Position numbers and translations under genes: made by a program
NCBI GenBank assembly: GCA_036346275.1
Contig: CM070725.1
Span: 16,296,216 to 16,360,215, forward strand
Origin: Otatea glauca
Lineage: Eukaryota; Streptophyta; Magnoliopsida; Poales; Poaceae
Direction of reading: 5' to 3'
Length of the DNA stretch: 64,000 nucleotides
Part shown: in pieces, positions 58,335 to 64,000 of the stretch
How the letters are laid out: every line of letters starts with the position of its first letter
Numbering within the stretch: position 1 is the first letter of the stretch
Notes under the pieces: model-generated
Database searches by the model: none
The model's input: the letters and a program-made list of their open reading frames with translations, nothing else
What the model was told of the DNA's origin: nothing

Positions 58335-58735
58335 GCGATATTATCGGTGGCGGTTGTTAACTAGAACCGTCGCGATAATATTATCGTGGCGGTTCTATCC
58401 TCCAACCGCCACGGATAATAAATTATCGATGGCGGTTGGAGGATAGAACCGCCACTGATAATACAATTGTATCAGTGGCGGTTGGAGGATAGAACCGCCA
58501 CGAATAACCTAGTTATCAGTAGCGGTTCTATCCTCCAATCGCCACTGATGATGTATTTGTTATCAGTGGCGGTTCTATCCTCGAACCGCCACTGATAATG
58601 AATTATCAGTAGCGGTTGGAGGATAGAACCGCCAATGATATTCTTCCCGCCATTTCCAATATAGAATCACCACTGATAATTATATTTGTGACGGTTCAAA
58701 AAAAACCGCCACAAATAGACCATCACCTATTGCAG
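58335..58735. repeat. Right subterminal repeat array of the large CACTA
   Basis: Many copies of GCGGTTGGAGGATAGAACCGCC and its variants, with the core TCAGTGGCGGTT as in the left array. Each forms a short palindrome around GGAGGATAGAAC. It ends 14 bp before the right terminus. Confidence 0.88.
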
Positions 58736-58749
58736 GTTTTGGCGTAGTG

Positions 58750-59892
58750 ACTTCTCTATCATTGCATGCATTATTGTAACTATTAACTGCCGAATTGTTT
58801 CTTAATTCACTTTACCAATTAATGCCCAAATTATTTGACTTTTATGCCTGTGATTTTACTGGTTCCAATCCAAATTAATCTCTTTCTGCAACAGAACTAG
58901 TCGTACTTTTTTTCTTTCTTTTTGCGAGCAAGAACTATGTAATTTCCTGTTAGCTGGAAGGCAGCGGCGACATTTGTTAAAGAAGGCCGGAAAACTGAAA
59001 TGCTGTCTCCGAAAAGAGAAACGAAATGCATGTTGATCTGCATGCATGCTAGCTCGGTCGTGCAGGACGACAACGAGCTAGACGTAGCCCACGTAACGCG
59101 CGCGGTCGTGACACATATGTTGTTGTCGTGTGCCTCTCGTCGTGCATATATCGTTGTCTTGGCATGCAGGGCACGTACAAACCAGGACGAGCACGCACGC
59201 GACGGCCGGAGACGTACAATAATCGTCGCCATCGTCTAAAGTACCCGTGACGGTCGATCGAGCTGGCGACTGCCGAACGCAGATCGATCATGAGCTGTGT
59301 GCGGCTGTCAACTGCAGACGCGTACGTGGAACACCTGCCGCTGCCCACCAATGCGCGCATGCATGCACGCGCCGGCGCATGCACACGTACGTGCGGGCGC
59401 CGAGCGAGCGCGACTCTCTCTTTGCGATGGTCGCTGCCCACGCGTTGTCCGTTTGGCGATAAGCTCTACTGCATTCATGTAATAGGACATAGCAGTATTT
59501 CTATATATCATCTTTTAAATATAAGATATGTAAATCATAAAGTAAACAAATGGGTAAATGATTAATTACTATGTCTTTTATTTATGATTTAATATTTATG
59601 TAGACTTTTAAATAGTGACGTATAGAAAGTACACCTTCCAATTCAAGCAACTGATACAACCATATACTGATAGGGCATAAAGCTCTCGTGTGATTAATAC
59701 ATATGCGACGTCTCGGAATAGCTTCAGAGTGACGCATTTTGAACATTATTTCTTTTTTCTGAAGTCGCGTTTTGAATGCTGATTGATACGTAGCTAAGTG
59801 GAAAAGAGCATATCTCAAGTGAGCGGTAGCACGAACATGCATTTACTCTTGGGTATAGATGGGAAGAGCAACCGCAATATGTGAAATAAAAA
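58750..59892. other. Unassigned interval right of the CACTA element
   Basis: No supported gene. ORFs up to 130 codons overlap on both strands over a GC-richer patch (59040-59460) that is dense in CG/GC/CA/TG steps and short palindromes such as GCATGCATGC and ACGTACGT. None shows a domain or consistent start. Confidence 0.45.
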
Positions 59893-59999
59893 AACATATA
59901 CATATATGTATATGTGTGATATATGTGTGCGCGCGCGTATATATATGTATATGTGTGTATATATGTATATGTATATGTATGTATATATATATATATAGG
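59893..59999. repeat. TA/TG/CG microsatellite
   Basis: Alternating purine-pyrimidine tract mixing ATAT, TGTATATG and GCGCGCG runs. The 78-codon ORF across it is a repeat artefact. It abuts the foldback MITE at 60003. Confidence 0.9.
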
Positions 60000-60002
60000 A
60001 AA

Positions 60003-60264
60003 TATATGGTGAAATTAGACATACGATGAAATCATAAAAGTAGGCAAACAAGGGCGTTGCATCGAACTTAAATGGTCTAGATTCAGATGGAATCCACCTC
60101 CTCCACTTAAGGTGTGGAATTTTGTAATTTTTCTGAGGGTTATGTGTAAAACGTATTTAAGTGAGAAGGTAGAATTCCACCTAGATCTGGACTATTAAAT
60201 TTCAATTCAACGTCCATGTTTGATTATTTTCATGATTTCACCATATGTCTGCTTTCACCATATA
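60003..60264. mobile_element. Foldback MITE with terminal inverted repeats of about 95 bp
   Basis: The left side (TATATGGTGAAATTAGACAT from 60003) and the reverse complement of the right side (TATATGGTGAAAGCAGACAT from 60264) match with scattered substitutions for about 95 bases, through AAATCAT, CAAACA, GGCGTTG/GACGTTG and GTGGAAT-like blocks. Only about 70 bp of interior remains. I do not recognise the superfamily; the outer TATA makes a TA or TATA target possible but not provable beside the microsatellite. Confidence 0.75.
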
Positions 60265-61610
60265 CTTCGTATATAGATATGTACATATAGATACTTTAGA
60301 TATGCTTATAAATATACAAAAATAATAATAAGATAATAATCACACATAGTAATACCCTGAAAAATGGTAAGTAGCTAGTGGATATCTCGTCGAGGATTCA
60401 ACTGGCCGTCCAGTTAATTTGATTGGAGACACTTGAATTGTGGAGTCCTATTTACCTAACGAGATAGGCATGAAATTGATCAAATGAAAGTTTCGACCAA
60501 AAGTTTACCTGCAACTCCAGCAGGAGCAAAAGTTTGATATACTTTTGAGAAATGAAATGTTATAGCAAGTCATGCAAAGACATTTAAAAGAAGAAATTAA
60601 GTAAAGTTGATATGGATGGCTTCATTAGACAGGTAGCTTTAAGCTTATAACCACAAACAAAGAACGTAGCATTTCTCCTTAGGAGCAACTGAGGGCAGAA
60701 TTCAACTCAGAAAATCTCATGTTTGTGTATTAAAAGCAATTGACACCATATATAATCAAAATGAGAAACTATATAACTTCTTTCAATTCGAATTATTGGT
60801 GACAGGTTGAGATTCCCCTCAAAAGAAAATCTGGAAAGAGCTACGATATATATTTATTAACGTAAAAACCGCCTAAATTGTCTGATCCAAACATATTTGT
60901 TCCAGAAAATTCTAAAAGTACTTATCTTTAACGAATCTAGCTATAGGATCGATGGATAGAGCGTATGTCATACACGAATAAATGAGTAGTGCTTTTATGC
61001 ATCACTTCTTAATACAAGTTGTATGAATCTTGAAGCAAACGGATGATCCAAAAACATAATGAATTACATATCTACATGAAATGTTTTTCTTTGGGATCAA
61101 CATCCAGGGAAGAATGAAGGGTAATTAAAGACGACATATGCAAACCCTAATTTTTGTGCAGGGTGTAAATTCTATTAGAAGATCGACGCAAGTTAAATAT
61201 TTTAAAACTATGATGATTGATGTACCAAAAAAAAAAGGCATGCATGACCTACTAAGGTCCATATAATGGTGCAGCAATTAATACTTCCCTGTACTGCTCC
61301 ATCAAGACCGACGCGCGCTAGCATGCACTCTCTCAGTGGCCTACTAATTAATCTGAAAACATTACCTCTTCCCTCCTGCAGACTGCAGTGCCATTTGATC
61401 TCTCCACCAGCCCGTAGAAAAGCTTCTGATTGTACTCGAACCACATAACATATGAGCTATAATATAGTAGAGAATACATATATAACACATGATAGACAGC
61501 AAGGCAAATCCTACAATAAAACATAACAGCAGAATTTATCGAAAAAAATTGTAGAAACTTTTGATGCTAAAAATAAAACTATCATATACCATCCCAATTC
61601 CATGATAAAA
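60265..61610. other. Unassigned AT-rich interval
   Basis: No gene or bounded repeat recognised. ORFs here are short and lack motifs. Confidence 0.5.
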
Positions 61611-61711
61611 AGAGAGGATGTATCTGACGCACACAGCGTGGCACGACTAGCCGTCTCATCTTTGAGACCACAGGGTGTGCCACGCCATGTGCGTCGGACA
61701 TCACCCCTCTC
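61611..61711. other. Long imperfect hairpin, precursor-like
   Basis: Two arms of about 48 bp (from GAGAGGATGTATCTGACGCA; the other arm reverse-complemented starts GAGAGGGGTGATGTCCGACG) pair with few mismatches around a loop of about 4-6 bases near 61659-61663. The most continuous pairing is GACGCACA..GCGTGGCAC. The size and bulge pattern suit a plant small-RNA precursor, but a small foldback element is equally possible. Confidence 0.5.
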
Positions 61712-62012
61712 CTTCCTGTCTCGACCATCTCAAAGTTTATATACGACACCATGAACATTGTCACGATCACGCCATGCATCACCATGTAAACTCTAATTAA
61801 AGCAATGGAGAGAATCTAGCTAGACATGTATGTGCACGAAGAACAACAGCAGTAGTGATCAGGGAGCGAGGCAACGCATGGCTGTGCACCCAGGCTATAT
61901 ATATATAACAGAACCCTAGCGACCGAAATGACCTTGCCGCCCTCACCATTTTTAGTGTGAAAAGGCCATCTCTTTGGCGCCTAAAAGATTTAGATGGGCT
62001 GGGATTAGCTTG
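61712..62012. other. Unassigned flank of the third CACTA
   Basis: No gene recognised. The TATATATATAAC near 61894-61905 is an isolated TATA-like run. Confidence 0.45.
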
Positions 62013-62932
62013 CACTACTACAAAACAAGGCATCACAACCGGCCTATTAGAAGCGGTTTGGTGCGAATCCGTTATGATGTTCGCACCAGAAGCGGTTCGT
62101 TGGCAACGGTCCGGAGAGAGATTTCAGAAGCGGTTTGAGGCACGAATCGCTTCTGAATGTTGCGTTCTAGAAGCGGTTTTGTCTCAAACCGCTTCTGATT
62201 TTCAGAAGCGGTTAATTTGAGAAAAGAACCGCTTCTAGAACGCAACATTCAGAAGCGGTTCGTGTCTCAAACCGCTTCTGGAAGCCCTCCCGCGCAGCGT
62301 ATTTAAACCCTTCTTCCTCTATGAGCCAGCAGAGGTACGATCGAACAGAGAAGACCGGCCCAGCGTTGTTCTTGGGGAGGTGCTGTCCAAATTTTTAATT
62401 GGAGGTGATTAGTTCCAAATGAAGTGTTTCAAGGTTAGTAACATCATGTGAACATCCTTCTCACCTAGATATTGCTATTTTTTTTCAATGGATGTGAAGA
62501 AATCTTAAACTTTTTAAGCATGATCAAAAATTTGTTTTCTATGCTTGTTTTTGTTGTTGTATGAAGATGTAGGGTGGAGACCTAGTTCAAAATATGACAT
62601 TACAAGGTAAAGATGATTGAAAGCTTTAGATCTAGGTGGTTGTTAGCTTTAGAATCTTAAATATCACAATAAGTTGGGGGAGATCTAGGTACAATATTGC
62701 AAGGAAGTAATTATTGGTGTATGAAATAAAATAGAAAAACATGTAGAAGGATAAAAAATAATTACAAAGGTAGGAAGGGATACAAAATAATTAGAAAGAT
62801 ATATCTTTAATTGGATGACAGTGTAGGTGGAGCTTTTTTTTGTTGGGTTTAAATGTAATGAAATTTAAGTTAGGTTATAATTTTGGTAACGAAATTTTTT
62901 ATAATTTTTAATGAAATTATAACTTGGTGTAG

Positions 62933-63976
62933 ATGAATCGGCAATGGATATACAATGCGGACTGTCGCTCGACAGAGTTCATTGATGGCGTGCAGGCTTT
63001 TCTCGATGCGGCCGTTGCAATCTTGCCTCCAGGCAGCTTCATATGTTGTCCGTGTGTAGATTGCAAGAACGAGAAGGAGCACTCCAGCGATGGCAAGTTA
63101 TGAACCACTTAATCATGAGAGGTTTCATGCCAAACTATACCGTTGGACCAACCATGGCGAAGTTGAGGTGATTAACCAGAAGGCGATGAAGAAGGCGAGG
63201 AAGAGGAAGATGGATTCAACGATATCCCGGACGGCACGCACATCTTGTCCGTGGAAGAAACACTTGGTGACTTTGGTGATGATGAGCTAGACCAGATGTT
63301 GCGTGGACGAGAGGGAGACTACACAGATGAAAGACAGTTCGAGAAGTTCCAGCGCATGTTAGAGGACCACAGAACTCCTTTGTACCCAAACTGTGAGTAG
63401 GGCCACAAAAAGCTGTGTACCACACTGAAACTCATGTAATGGAAGGCTACAAATGGTGTGTCAGATAAGGGATTCGATGAGTTGTTATCACTCGTAAAAA
63501 AGTTGCTTCCAAAAGATAACACTCTGCCCAAATCTACATATGAAACCAAGCAAGTCGTCTGTCCTTTGGGATTGGAAGTACAGAAGATACACGCATGTCC
63601 TAATGATTGTATCCTGTATCGTAATGAGTACGCCGATTTGGATGTTTATCCAGTGTGCAGAGAATCACGGTATAAGGTGAAGCGTGACGATCCAGGTGAA
63701 ATAGATGGGGAGCGTAAGACGAAGAGACCTCTAGCTAAAGTGTTGTGGTATTTCCCTATGATCCCCCGATTGAAACGTATGTTTGCTAACAAAGCACATG
63801 CCCAGATGATGCGTTGGCACAAGGAAGAGCGTAAGGACGACGGGATGCTTAGACACCCTGCAGATGGCTCACAGTGGAGGAAAGTCGACCGGACGTACCC
63901 GGACTTCGCAGATGAGGTGAGAAACATAAGGTTTTGGTTGAGTACCGATAGGATGAATCCTTTCGGAGAATTGAGC
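62933..63976 (+). pseudogene. TNP2-type CACTA transposase, N-terminal part, broken
   Basis: ATG 62933 opens MNRQWIYNADCRSTEFIDGV, then a CCPCVDCKNEKEH zinc-ligand block of the Transpos_assoc domain. A 1-bp loss near 63098 and another near 63140 shift the frame; the acidic region, YTDERQFEKFQRMLEDHR (about 63316-63370) and a TAG stop near 63397 follow. From about 63458 a clean frame gives the Transposase_21 core: YETKQVVCPLGLEVQKIHAC, CILYRNEY, LWYFPMIPRLKRMF, MRWHKEERKDDGMLRHPADG, and FWLSTDRMNPFGE at 63932-63970. The reading is then cut by an LTR start at 63977. It parallels the CACTA transposase at 56375-57679 and is a useful internal reference for it. Confidence 0.85.
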
Positions 63977-64000
63977 TGTAACATCCCAAAATTCACCTAA
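63977..64000 (+). mobile_element. Start of an LTR inserted in the CACTA transposase
   Basis: The sequence switches from transposase coding to TGTAACATCCCAAAATTC at 63977. This is the same start as the long-LTR families in this window (TGTAACATC in the LARD-like element; TGTAACGACCCAAAATTC in the solo LTR at 32081, minus strand). Only 24 bases are visible. Confidence 0.65.

Larger units (their letters stand above)
36005..58749 (-). mobile_element. CACTA transposon (22.7 kb, carrying a nested Tat retrotransposon)
   Basis: The left terminus is CACTACCTTGAAAAAGG at 36005; the right terminus reads ...GGTTTTGGCGTAGTG ending 58749, whose reverse complement starts CACTACGCCAAAACC. A 3-bp target duplication ACT lies at 36002-36004 and 58750-58752. 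Both ends hold arrays of the same subterminal motif (TCAGTGGCGGTT and its complement), which ties the two ends to one element. Inside, on the minus strand, are TNP2 transposase segments (57679-56375 and 41581-40840) and a Ulp1-like protease gene (about 39900-39230). Without the 14.8-kb retrotransposon the element would be about 8 kb, a normal CACTA size. All its ORFs are broken. Confidence 0.88.
62013..64000 (+). mobile_element. Third CACTA family, 5' part (continues past the window)
   Basis: The terminus CACTACTACAAAACAAGG starts at 62013. A subterminal array of AGAAGCGGTT and AACCGCTTCT motifs in both orientations follows (about 62049-62282). A TNP2 transposase gene begins at 62933 on the plus strand. 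The right end is beyond the window, so no target duplication can be checked; the three bases before the terminus are TTG. The element is interrupted at 63977 by an LTR. Confidence 0.85.

Noticed and set aside
59815..60051. 78-codon Tyr/Ile-rich minus-strand ORF
   Set aside because: It is a translation of the TA/TG microsatellite.

Overview
This window is nuclear DNA from a plant, almost certainly a grass (Poaceae). The only host genes that can be read are two copies of an intron-bearing pectate lyase (polysaccharide lyase family 1). Nearly everything else is transposable elements typical of large grass genomes: CACTA DNA transposons with CACTA TIRs and TNP2-type transposases, Ty3/gypsy elements of the Tat lineage, very long-LTR elements that look non-autonomous (LARD-like), Ty1/copia LTRs, and Stowaway-type MITEs. 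I cannot name the species. Boundaries, motifs and repeat matches were read by eye; family names come from recognised motifs, not from database searches.

Layout. 1-3.3 kb: LTR remnants, with a copia-type solo LTR (1720-3158, perfect 5-bp target duplication TGCTA) nested inside an older copia LTR. 3.3-3.7 kb: decayed LINE zinc-binding region. 4.0-27.9 kb: an inverted duplication of a pectate lyase gene. Copy 1 (4536-5881, minus) has an intact frame. Copy 2 (10685-27358, plus) is cut in exon 1 by a 15.3-kb LARD-like retrotransposon (11011-26328) with two LTRs of about 5 kb and no recognisable gag or pol. 28-32 kb: a solo LTR of a related family, then a truncated copia LTR. A 1.5-kb direct repeat (8108-9657 and 32773-34320), holding a Stowaway MITE and a small CACTA element, brackets copy 2.

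36.0-58.7 kb is one CACTA transposon (36005-58749, target duplication ACT). It carries a TNP2 transposase, a Ulp1-like protease and a possible captured response-regulator fragment. Its transposase gene is split by a 14.8-kb Tat-lineage Ty3/gypsy retrotransposon (41587-56369, target duplication AGGGG on the minus strand). That element has gag, protease, RT, RNase H, a second RNase H and integrase on the minus strand, an opposite-strand ORF of the 'putative gypsy type transposon' family, and a large minisatellite in its 3' region. 58.7-62.0 kb holds no confident gene but has a microsatellite, a foldback MITE and a miRNA-precursor-sized hairpin. 62.0-64.0 kb is the start of a third CACTA family whose TNP2 gene is interrupted at 63977 by another LTR, cut by the window edge.

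The genes do not form a pathway. The main points are the history (inverted duplication, then insertion), the possibility of hairpin RNA from the inverted pectate lyase arms, a loss of the intron-2 donor shared by both copies, and a CAG/CTG-centred error or mutation signature that breaks reading frames in parts of the TE DNA.
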